A stretch of DNA of 25,000 nucleotides. It comes from Chrysomallon squamiferum (taxonomy: Eukaryota; Mollusca; Gastropoda; Neomphalida; Peltospiridae). The translations under genes were made by a program, and so were the position numbers. The notes under the pieces are model-generated. The model saw only the letters and a list, made by a program, of their open reading frames with translations, was not told the origin of the DNA and did not search any database. Numbering within the stretch: the stretch's first letter is position 1; each line of letters starts with the position of its first letter. The stretch is from NCBI GenBank assembly GCA_012295275.1, contig CM022674.1, forward strand, positions 3,830,610 to 3,855,609, in the 5' to 3' direction. Shown one piece after another: positions 1 to 9,039 of this stretch.

Positions 1-849
1 ATGGTAACTTCAAACATGACGTATTATGAAAATGTTGCTGAATATTCATTTTATGTTATTAAAAATAAATAAATAAATAATAAATAAATAAATAATAATA
101 AAAAAATATTAAAAAAAGAAAAACGAAAAATAATAATCTATCTCTCTCGTAAGCTCTTCATTCCTACCTACATATATACATGTCTGCATACACATAACCG
201 TATACACAAATTGGTATAAAAAAAAAAAAAAAAAAAAAAATTGTTTACTATACAATTTCAGCATGTTTATTTTTACTGTTTAGGTTTGTTGCTGTTCTTG
301 TTGTTGTTTTTGTAAAATTTTATATTAGTAGATAAATATGTAAAACCTATTAAAAATGTATTTGTTTATTATTATTATTATTATTATTATTATTTATTAT
401 TATTTTAAATGAATGAATAAACATAAAAATAAATAGAACTAAATAAAATACAATAAAATTAAGAAAAACATAAATGAATATAAAACAAACTTTTTTTTAT
501 TATTAATGAAGAAAGATAATACATTTTTTTTTTAAAGTAAAAGTGAAGTTTTAATACAACCACAACAGCAAAAAAAAAAAAAAAATAATAAAAATAATAA
601 AAAAAAAATAAAAAAAAAATAAAAAAAAAAAAAATAATAAAAATGAATAAAATAAAATAAAATAAAAACTAAAGTAAAATATTATTAAAACGATAGCGCA
701 AAAGAAAATATCACAACAAAAAACAAAACAAAAAAAATAACAAACAAACAATACCATAAATACTATAAATTGTATGTAATATATAATTTCTTGTATTAGG
801 AAATCAAAGATAAGAAAACAAACAAAAAAAGCTCTTTGTTTTGCTCCAT
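1..849. other. AT-rich upstream flank, no gene seen
   Basis: This stretch is mostly A and T. It holds short AAAT/AAT arrays (about 67-110 and 364-405), a poly-A run at 218-240, and a long A/T block at 553-670 mixing poly-A with AATA units. The open frame on the minus strand at 551-862 is only the Phe/Ile-rich translation of that block and is not a gene. I see no conserved coding signal. Confidence 0.75.
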
Positions 850-1638
850 TTTTTAGTTGCATAAGAGCTAGCCACCTCAGACATCCATTGATCGTTTAAC
901 AAACACATCGAAATGTTTGCTCCGGTCATTCGAGGTCAATTGGCTTCGATCGAACAACAAGGCCAGACTCGTAAGACCGGCTCTAGCCTATTTATGGCGC
1001 GGCTCTCCGCGTGGCTCGGGTCACAAATAAATGCATTGCACCACAGACGTCTCGACGTCACAGTGACGTCACCAGCCCAGACGCCTTTGATTACCTTGGG
1101 TCAGACCACTGTTCAGTCGATAACTCCCCGCAAAAAAAGAAACCTCACTGTAGCCTGTTCAGTCACTGTTGTGCTTTTGTAGATGACAGTAGATGTTTTC
1201 AGTACGTTTGCAGTTTGTGTAACAGCGTGTGCCAAGCAGTAGAATGTGCAAGTGAAACGGAAAGCCGGTAAAACGAGGGAGGATAACATAATGGCAGTAG
1301 TAGCTGTCGGTGTTTTTGAAGTGCTTCGCTGCTTTCTCTCACTGAACTGATTGATCACTTTCCATCGCTAGTATCGTCTGCTTAATTACCTACGTGTATT
1401 ACCTGTCGCTGATAAGTTTCTGTTGGCTCGGTGTTTTAGCTGCGTGGAATTCGTGTGGCAGATATCTAGGTCATATAACGAGGGAGGCGGACCAAGTAAC
1501 GGCAAAGCCAAATAGTCTCCCTAGTTGCTTCATCGTCTGCACAATCAGAATCGAGCTTACGCGCTATAACTCAATGTTAGGATCTCCGCATAGAGTGAAC
1601 GTAGGATACAGTAGTGTAGTTTCATTTATAAGTGTTTG
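850..1638 (+). promoter_or_regulatory. SKI: Putative promoter and 5'UTR of the Ski/Sno gene
   Basis: Composition changes sharply near 850 from AT-rich simple sequence to balanced, non-repetitive sequence rich in CpG, and stays so up to the start codon at 1639. The block holds three GACGTC palindromes at 1046-1070, a TATA-like or CArG-like stretch at 987-997, and an 11-bp direct repeat (AACGAGGGAGG) at 1272-1282 and 1477-1487. In-frame stops at 1567, 1591 and 1612 show the coding frame does not extend upstream of 1639. Several upstream ATGs (for example 913) would make short upstream frames if they lie in the transcript. The transcription start cannot be read from the sequence. A 5'UTR intron cannot be excluded. 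Confidence 0.55.
1045..1071. promoter_or_regulatory. Cluster of three GACGTC (CRE-like) palindromes
   Basis: GACGTC cores occur at 1046-1051, 1054-1059 and 1065-1070. The third sits in a perfect TGACGTCA (1064-1071), the consensus CREB/ATF site. The second is CGACGTCA and the first AGACGTCT. Core spacings are 8 and 11 bp. Placement about 570 bp upstream of the start codon suggests a promoter-proximal element. Function is inferred from the motif only. Confidence 0.5.
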
Positions 1639-2531
1639 ATGGAACAAATCGCTCGCCGGGACGAAACCCTGAACCCACGAATTCAGAGGTTGGTGAAAAG
1701 TTTCCAGACGTCTGCCGTTCGGAGTTTACACGGCCCTAGCGAAATACCTTTCCCAAATGACTTGCCAGGCATGAATGTGGATCAGTACCGTAAGGTGGTA
1801 GCCAACGCCAAGAAATGTGTTCCAACACACAAGGGAATGGATTATGACCCGTTTCTTGCCCCACCCCCGTTTCCCATCCAACAGATGCCAGTTTTTACCC
1901 CGGTGGACACATCGAGAAGCGACCGATCGGAAACAATTTTGGAAGGCGAAACTATTTCGTGTTTTCTTGTCGGAGGGGAACGACGTCTGTGCCTCCCCAA
2001 ATACTGAACACCGTTCTTCGCGATTTTACACTTCAACAGATCAACGCAGTTTGCGACGAACTGCATATTTTTTGTTCTCGGTGCAGCCCTGGACAGTTGG
2101 ATACCTTAAAAATAACGGGGATATTACCTCTTATTGCACCGAGTTGCGGACTCGTCACGAAAACTGACGCCGAAAGACTGTGCAATGCACTTTTACACAG
2201 TAGCGATGAACCCTATCTCGAACCACCCGGTCCGGACAGTTTTAAAGTGTATCACGAATGCTTCGGAAAATGCAAGGGTATTTTCAATCCTGCTTTGTAT
2301 CGGACGCCAGACTCGAAATGTATTCAGTGTGTTCACTGCCAAAGACTTTTCAGTCCACCAAAGTTCGTCTGTCATTCGCACAGAGCTTTGGAAAATCGTA
2401 CGTGCCACTGGGGTTTCGATTCGGCAAATTGGAGATCTTATTTGCTTTTGACCAAAGATCAAGATTGTAAAGAAGAACTGCGTCGTATGAAGGCCCGATT
2501 TGACACCGGCAACAAATACAAACGAAAACAG
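1639..2531 (+). CDS. SKI: Ski/Sno exon 1: R-Smad motif, Dachshund domain, SAND-like domain (frame broken)
   Basis: This exon encodes residues 1-298 once a missing base at 1995-1998 is allowed for. The start is the ATG at 1639: it is the first in-frame ATG after a stop at 1612-1614 and it keeps the N-terminal motif; its context is weak at -3 (T) but has G at +4. Residues 15-33 (IQRLVKSF...SLHGP) resemble the human SKI N-terminal segment that binds R-Smad MH2 domains. Residues 98-187 are the Dachshund-homology domain ([12 protein letters not shown], then [17 protein letters not shown], then [13 protein letters not shown]), which contacts co-repressors. Residues 202-297 are the SAND-like, zinc-containing Smad4-binding domain, with Cys/His at 208, 212, 228, 231, 234, 246, 248, 256 and 257 and the loop [10 protein letters not shown] at 256-265. 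The donor is CAG/GTAAAA at 2532, phase 0. As given, the frame ends at a TGA at 2005-2007. Confidence 0.96.
1995..1998 (+). other. SKI: Single-base frameshift in the Dachshund domain
   Basis: The text reads a run of four C after CT where the family pattern RLCLPQILN needs five. Upstream the coding frame begins at 1639. From 1998 on, the conserved protein continues in the frame offset by one base. As written, two codons after the break comes TGA at 2005-2007. Because exon 1 ends in phase 0 only if one base is added, and all later exons fit that phase, a missing C is the economical explanation. Confidence 0.9.
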
Positions 2532-2721
2532 GTAAAAATTATATTGTTTATGATATATATATATACGCAGGCATACGAACCAACACACAATAACAATAAA
2601 AATTCAAATATTTCCGAAAATAATGATGTCAATAATTCGATATTATGAAATACATAATAATTCACAACTAATAGTAATATATAGATTACAGATAAAACTT
2701 TATTTTTATTTTAATAGTTTC

Positions 2722-2765
<44 letters not shown>

Positions 2766-2781
2766 TAAATAAATAAATAAA
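2722..2781. repeat. (AAT)n then (AAAT)n microsatellite
   Basis: About 13 AAT units followed by AAAT units, just inside intron 1. Confidence 0.95.
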
Positions 2782-3121
2782 CAATATGCAACAAAAGAAA
2801 ACAAAACACCCTTACTAAAATTATGAAATTTAGTAAATACATTCTGATTCTGATCATTATAGAACCCGGTTTATTTTAAAATGAATAGCTGAAGCCATAA
2901 ATTATACGTATTGTAAAATAACATAATCGGTTTACAACGCAACCTTGTTTACGAAATATTTATCGACAGGGTTGTCCGAATTAATGTCACGTTTGTAATC
3001 TTGTAGCCCCCCCACCTGAATAAATAATAACTGTCTGACAACAAAATATTGGAGTTCACTGCTTGTTTACGAAGTATTTGATCGGGGATCGAGAACGTTT
3101 TGTTACAAAAGTTATATTACT

Positions 3122-3149
3122 AAAAAAAAAAAAAAAAAAAAAAAAAAAA
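3122..3149. repeat. Poly-A run of 28
   Basis: An uninterrupted A tract. I see no target-site duplication or retroposon body next to it. Confidence 0.95.
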
Positions 3150-3386
3150 GAAGAAATTGCTTAATTACCACTACAGAAAAAAAAAAAAAATGTTTCCAGC
3201 CTACTGCTACAATATTTATTACTACCGGTATTACTATATTTTAGAATAGTCATCTGCAGCTTCTCTATTATAACTAGATCTACTACATAACTGTATTGTT
3301 TTTATTCTTGTTACTACTACTACTATTACCAACTGCTACTGTAAATAGTTTTGCAATTTTCCTCACAAAACCACAGCCAGTGAACG

Positions 3387-3388
<2 letters not shown>

Positions 3389-3435
<47 letters not shown>
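3389..3435. repeat. (CA)n microsatellite
   Basis: About 23 perfect CA units. Confidence 0.95.
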
Positions 3436-3439
<4 letters not shown>

Positions 3440-3574
3440 TAAATTCAATGGGGGGAAATAAAAGAAAATGTCTTACGTCAGCATTTACGTAAACAGTCAA
3501 AATGGCGGTAATAAAACAAATATTGTTCTAAATTTTATAAAGTTATTAAAAGGAATTTTTATCAAGATTGTGTC

Positions 3575-3612
<38 letters not shown>
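3575..3612. repeat. (AAT)n microsatellite
   Basis: About 12 perfect units, followed by degenerate AAAAT sequence up to 3640. Confidence 0.9.
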
Positions 3613-3614
<2 letters not shown>

Positions 3615-4120
3615 TGTAATAAAATGAAATAATAAAATGCCTCCCTCGAAGAACAAAAAAAGCAGCTATTTTATTTATTTATTTGGAATGATTCTGGTGT
3701 AATTCCATGAATATATACATATGTATTTATTTTTCTATTAATTATTAGACAATTTGTGAACGACCTAAGTACACACGTCTTCAAAAAATACTTAATCTGG
3801 TGCAAACTTGTATCATTGTTAAACAGTTTAAGAAAATAAAAACATAGTAAAACAGTTGTATATAAGGCAGCAGAAAAGTAATAATAATAATAGTAATAAT
3901 AAAAAATAAAAAAATCTCGTTACGTCAGAATGTTTTTGAAACGTCAAAAATTGGTGTATTTGTAAATAAATATTTAAAATAATGATTATTGCAATAAATA
4001 TATGGGATTTATCTGCTGATATAACAAACACTAACAGCTACAACAATAATAAACATTAAAAATAGACAGATAAACTGATAAAATGTTTTATTTCTCAATA
4101 AATAAACAAATTATATATTC

Positions 4121-4123
4121 ATG

Positions 4124-4157
<34 letters not shown>

Positions 4158-4174
4158 TGTATGCATGTATGTAT
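4121..4174. repeat. (ATGT)n microsatellite
   Basis: About 13 tetranucleotide units with one variant (ATGC). It creates the YVCM-repeat open frame at 4083-4295, which is not a gene. Confidence 0.95.
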
Positions 4175-4299
4175 AAACGTATACACGCACACATGTTTAC
4201 TGAAATTTATTTATTATTCCCCTTTCTACTCGCTCACTGAGTTTTGTTTTAAACTGGCGCCTGACACACTAGCTGTCTTTTTTTTTTTTTTTTAAATAT

Positions 4300-4620
4300 C
4301 CTAATCGATTGCAAGTGCTGTACCATGCTGGCACATGTTGACATAACATCAACAATTGGGCGAAATCTGCGCTATCATGCAAACATCATGGCGTCCATGT
4401 TCTTAGGAAAATTATATTTCATTTGTGGGAATTTATTTTTAGTCAGCATTATGCCGATAGTGTCATCTTCCTTATTTATTCTTTTTTGTCAGCGTGTCTG
4501 CCTGTCCCGTCTCACTTACAAAGGGGTGAAACATTGTGACATAGCTAAAGGGTGGTTGAGTGCTGTTTGTGAAAATCGATATGTTTAATATTATTTACAC
4601 GATTGTTGTCGTCCTTAAAA
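4300..4620. promoter_or_regulatory. Complex-sequence island in intron 1, candidate regulatory element
   Basis: About 320 bp of balanced, non-repetitive sequence lies between a poly-T run and a (TTA)n array. It holds an inverted repeat GTTGA...TCAAC (about 4337-4353), an octamer-like ATGCAAAC and a CATGGCG. An 87-residue open frame crosses it but resembles no family I know and has no splice context. Function is unknown; the call rests on contrast with its surroundings. Confidence 0.3.
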
Positions 4621-4622
4621 CG

Positions 4623-4634
4623 TTATTATTATTA

Positions 4635-4671
<37 letters not shown>
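4623..4671. repeat. (TTA)n microsatellite
   Basis: Long TTA array, one of the few in this orientation in the window. Confidence 0.92.
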
Positions 4672-4672
<1 letters not shown>

Positions 4673-4839
4673 TCATTCCTTTATGCTTTGATTTAATGTC
4701 TCTTTTTTTTTTTAGATATTTAAACCAGGTTTATCAGTAATTATGTTACGATTAAAAAAACAACAATATACAATAATTACATTCCCTATCCATAAAAAAA
4801 AAAAAAAAAAATTGAATAATGTTTTGCCCGATCATTTTT

Positions 4840-5030
4840 GACAAACCCAGACAAAACTGTCAGTCTAAGCACACTTTCGGGGAGACCATAGACAAACGGA
4901 CGCGCGAGCTCGCAATAAATAAATAATAAGAAAGAAAGAAGAAGAAGAAAAAAAGTCCGATCTCGGCACAGATCAAACAAGACTGGGTAAATAACAGACC
5001 ACGTGCACATTCCCGCGCCTCCAGCTGGCC
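4840..5030. promoter_or_regulatory. Smad-box and E-box rich island in intron 1
   Basis: Minimal Smad boxes (GTCT/AGAC) occur at 4849-4852 (within CAGACA, 4848-4853), 4863-4866, 4883-4886, 4890-4893 and 4996-4999. A perfect CACGTG E-box is at 5000-5005 and CAGCTG at 5022-5027. The segment is richer in GC and CpG than its surroundings. Vertebrate SKIL is known to be induced by Smads as negative feedback, so a Smad-responsive element in this intron would make sense, but that is inference. Confidence 0.3.
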
Positions 5031-5218
5031 TGGTTTTGTGACAGTGGATAAATTGGAATTTGTGAGGCTTGTCGTCTGGCAAATGTTGATATATATTCCT
5101 GTTATTTCACTCGTTTTCCAATGTTTCTCTTTAGTTAGGGCACAGAACATGTTGTTGTGACACAGAATGTTAAGATTTTATTTGTTACGGTATAATAATA
5201 ATAATACATTACTAACAC

Positions 5219-5221
5219 AAA

Positions 5222-5256
<35 letters not shown>

Positions 5257-5258
5257 AA
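5219..5258. repeat. (AAAT)n microsatellite
   Basis: About 10 tetranucleotide units. Confidence 0.93.
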
Positions 5259-5559
5259 GTTTTTTAAAACTGCATTAATTGTGGTTTAGAATGTTATATC
5301 CATCCGTTATACATTATAAATAAATAAATATTTGTCATTAAGTTACATATATATAAACCTTAAAATACTGCTAAAAAAAATTTAAAAAAAAATAAAAACA
5401 AAGGAAAAAAACATGACACAAATAGGTATTCACGTGTCTGCATATTATATAAAAATCATGTATTTTAACTGACATTTTTGTTTTCTGAGATAGACTGATG
5501 AAATAAACAATTTAAAAATAAATAAATAAATAAATAAAAGCGTGATGAATTGTTAGTTT

Positions 5560-5561
<2 letters not shown>

Positions 5562-5603
<42 letters not shown>
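5562..5603. repeat. (AAT)n microsatellite
   Basis: About 14 perfect units. Confidence 0.93.
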
Positions 5604-5605
<2 letters not shown>

Positions 5606-5754
5606 CAGACAACAAAAAATCATGCAGTTTTAAAAAATAATTAATTAATAATTAATAATTTGTAATGTTGATACTTTCTGAAGTATACTGGCAACCGTTG
5701 TGGAGTTACAGGAACCAAAAAAAAATAACATGAAAGATGTTTGTTATACAGTTT

Positions 5755-5839
5755 TGTTTACTGTTAAAATTAATTAGCTACGTTATATAATGACAATAAT
5801 ATTTTTAACAATTTTAAAAGATGTTTACTGTTAAAATTA
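5755..5839. repeat. Short direct repeat pair beside a microsatellite
   Basis: The 18-mer TGTTTACTGTTAAAATTA occurs at 5755-5772 and again at 5822-5839, 67 bp apart. It looks like a small local duplication. Confidence 0.8.
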
Positions 5840-5851
5840 GGCACTTAAAAC

Positions 5852-5909
<58 letters not shown>
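5852..5909. repeat. (AAT)n microsatellite
   Basis: About 19 units. Confidence 0.95.
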
Positions 5910-6296
5910 TCACTTAAGTAACAACAACAATGGTAATAATAATAGTAACAATATTAAAAATGGAAAAGAAGATTTGACACAACTGGTTAACATCTTTTAA
6001 ATTACTGTGCTTCATTAAACTATATTAACCTACCCCACCTACTTCAGCTACCAGATTTCAATCCACGTACCCCACTAGTTTCACCTACAACATCTCCACC
6101 CACCCACCCACCCAGTCACCTCGCCCAAAAAAAAAAAAACATTCGCATTCGAAGCAGACGTATAAGCCACTTAGGATTATCATGGATTAACCTAATAACA
6201 AAAAGATTAATCTTGAGGACACCCAACCTTGTGGTGATAACTCAGTTATGCTTGGCTGGTGACCATTGTCCAGAAACAACAAAACAACCAGTGGTC

Positions 6297-6339
6297 AAAA
6301 AAAAAAAAAAAAAAAAAAAAAGAAAGAAAGAAAGAAAAA
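6297..6339. repeat. Poly-A plus (AAAG)n
   Basis: About 25 A followed by AAAG units. It produces the Lys-rich and Phe-rich open frames on the two strands here, which are not genes. Confidence 0.92.
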
Positions 6340-6794
6340 GCCCCCATGCAGCTTTGCAGACACATTGTAGACATCTCGATTGAGGTTTTGACGTTGTCCT
6401 TGAAGCAGAAAAGGAATGTTTTAATGACACCATTGTGGTTGTTATAAGGCTTCGTGTAATTGGTACATCTTGTCTGGGAGTGGATTTTAATTTTTTTTAT
6501 TTTATTTTATTTTTTTTTATTATTATTATGGGGTTGGGGAACCTTGGTTGTATGAAATTTTGGGACGGTTTTAAGGTATTTTTGCCCTTTATTTTCTGAT
6601 GAGATTATATTAAGACAAATTGATTTTATCACTGTGTCTGTATGTATTTAATTTAAATTATTTTGTAGATACATAAATATCTTTGATTTGTTAGTGTATT
6701 GCTTTTTGCCATTGCCCTCATGGCTCTCACAAAAGGTGAACAAGGGTTTTACTGCCCAGGGGTGAGAAACACTTGCAAACCAGGATTGTATTTA

Positions 6795-7023
6795 CACCTG
6801 TATACAGGTGCACCGATTTACCTGTGAATTTTAATTAAACGATTGCGAAAAAGAACAAAAAATATTCAAAAAACTGCTGCTTCCAGCTTTTTAATTGTAC
6901 ATGCTTGTTTAGCAAGTGAAAACTGGGACCAGAACTGTGTGTTACTTTGATTTCTCAAACAGATTAATTCTAATTAATGCTGCACCTGCCTCCCAAATTG
7001 CACCTGTGTCTCTCTCTCAGGTG
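6795..7023. promoter_or_regulatory. Cluster of five E2-boxes (CACCTG/CAGGTG)
   Basis: CACCTG or its complement occurs at 6795-6800, 6805-6810, 6983-6988, 7001-7006 and 7018-7023. The first two form a perfect 16-bp palindrome (6795-6810). CACCTG is the E2-box bound by Snail and ZEB zinc-finger repressors and by some bHLH factors. In sequence this AT-rich, five in 230 bp is far above chance. The surrounding 6540-7760 is complex, largely repeat-free sequence. Confidence 0.4.
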
Positions 7024-7026
7024 GGT
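7005..7026 (+). promoter_or_regulatory. Recursive-splice-like site in intron 1
   Basis: A TCTCTCTCTCAG pyrimidine tract plus acceptor is followed at once by GTGGGT, a usable 5' splice site, so acceptor and donor are juxtaposed at 7020/7021. Branch-point-like CTAAT lies about 50 nt upstream. This is the layout of a zero-length-exon ratchet site, known from long introns. The GTGGGT departs from the usual GTAAGT, so this is a weak candidate. Confidence 0.2.
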
Positions 7027-8319
7027 AAATGGATTCATCAACAGTGGGTCAGGCTTTCATGGCCACAAACAGACATTATTTTTGTGAATCAAAGAAAAGA
7101 ATGAATAAAATGAATGGATGAATGAAGACAGACAAACTTCATTTTCACGGTGTGTTATGACAGGTTGTTTACGAAAAGGAAGAAACCAGATCCTACTGCA
7201 GACTCTCTTGCGCAAATAGAAACATGGCTAATGATATAAAAAAAATATATACCTTTCCACTTTTTAAATTACGTTATTATTTTAAGGTAAACATTGACTC
7301 TTTCATGACGACAAAGTTTCCTGTCTGGTAAATGAAGAAGGCAGGAAGTTGGGTTTTTTTTAAATAATCATACTGTAAAATAGAGAAACGCCTTACCAAT
7401 GGTGTTAATAATATGATGAAACTTATCACTCTGAATTAGACAAATGTTATTTCAGGTCATCCATTTTGTGAAACAAGACATATTTCAATTTGTAATTCAT
7501 GCATTTTAGCCAGTTGTGGCCACAGATTAATGAACATTTTGCCACAGACTGTAACCGTTTATTCTAAATTCTGCAAAATTCTGAAACATATTGGCTATCC
7601 ACATTTTGGAAAGTATTAAATTTTTGGTTGCTGGTCCTAATCAAAAGTTTGATGGGTTAAAAAAAGATTTCCTTTGCAAATTGGGTAAACATATCAGGTA
7701 AACATACACTTCAGATAAAATACATTAGTAATTATGTAAGAAAAGACTTTAAAAAATAAAGTAATATTTATGTATGTAGGCCATTTGTTCATACCAATAG
7801 AGAAACTTTAAAAAAAAAAAATATATATATAATAATAATTATTAAAATAAATAATTTGTTAAGTTTGCTTCTGTTGATTTATGAGATTGCTTGTGAAAAT
7901 GTAGGTCAGTATTTGTAGATGTGCATAAATCATTGTTAATAAAGAGCCATGGATGTTTTTCTCTGTAAATGAAAACTTAAAAAGATTTTTCTATAATCCT
8001 GTTCAAAAGAAATGATTTCTCCAAACAAACATTATGTGTATCTCTCTCTCTCTTTATGTAAGCATACATTCATACACATGTCCAGCATACAGTCTGTCTG
8101 TCTTTTACTACAGTTAAGTAAAACATGTTTTATTTTAAAATTTTATTTAAGGTGAAAGCTCTGGCATGTTTTTAAGCATGGTATGTTTTTAACCACCTAC
8201 AAATTGTTAATTAATAGCTGTTTGTCGTACCAAATATGTTAATAATGTTAAAATATTATTCATAATTCATTCCTTTCCTCTTCTCTAAATGTACTTATAT
8301 AAGGCAAGGACTCATAATT

Positions 8320-8321
<2 letters not shown>

Positions 8322-8378
<57 letters not shown>
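8322..8378. repeat. (AAT)n microsatellite
   Basis: About 19 perfect units. Confidence 0.95.
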
Positions 8379-9039
8379 CTCTGCGTTTGGCTCATTTACA
8401 TGTGACTGTAAATAAAACTAAAGTGAACGCGGATTATGAATATGTATGTTCAGTTTCTGCTTCTCATTAAAATTATCTTGATAGGAGACAAAAGTCATTG
8501 ACTTGAACAAACTTGAACCTGGCCCAGGGGAAAACATGGTCTTGCCTTAAGCAAAGCCTATCAGAGATCATTACATGAACATGGTGTTGATTTATTGACC
8601 TGTTTTCCTGATCTAACCACCTTCTCCATGATTGGTACTATTATATACACCGAGTAGCTAGATAATACTTGCTGATGGTGGACAAAGAATTGTTTTCATT
8701 GAATATCCAGAAATTATCTGTTAATGGTGGTGGACAGTCCTGTTTCCTTGGCCAAAAGGTTCTCTGAGGCTTCTGTTGACAAAAGCTGGGGTATGTGGAG
8801 TCGCGATTATGGAAAGAAAACACAATACAGAGGAGACTAGACATTGAATAGTTGAAGGTTTTTTTTTTTATCATACAGTTATGGTGAAAATTAAAAAAAA
8901 AAATAAAAAAATAAATAAAAATGAAGAAAAGACCATGAAATGTGTGATATTTAGAAAGCATTGATAATATAATACAATTATGTTGAGGAGTTGTTAAATG
9001 GTCTTTCATTCATGTTACTGTCACCATTATGGATGTGCT

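Noticed and set aside
551-862. 103-codon minus-strand open frame rich in Phe and Ile
   Set aside because: It is the translation of poly-A/AATA simple sequence; no domain, no coding-like composition.
913-1182. 89-codon open frame upstream of the Ski start
   Set aside because: No family similarity and overlapping frames of similar length on both strands; at most an upstream open frame in the 5'UTR.
1990-2007. Programmed ribosomal frameshift as the main explanation of the frame break
   Set aside because: The local codons CTC CCC AAA TAC do not form a canonical minus-one slippery heptamer, and a missing C in a C-run is far simpler.
2193-2588. 131-codon minus-strand open frame opposite exon 1
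   Set aside because: It is the antisense shadow of the strongly conserved SAND-like coding sequence.
4325-4588. 87-codon open frame in intron 1
   Set aside because: No recognisable family and no splice sites that join it to the Ski frame; kept only as a complex-sequence island.
3122-6321. Poly-A runs at 3122 and 6297 as tails of SINE or LINE insertions
   Set aside because: No element body, promoter boxes or target-site duplications were visible next to them; poly-A and A-rich tracts are common throughout.
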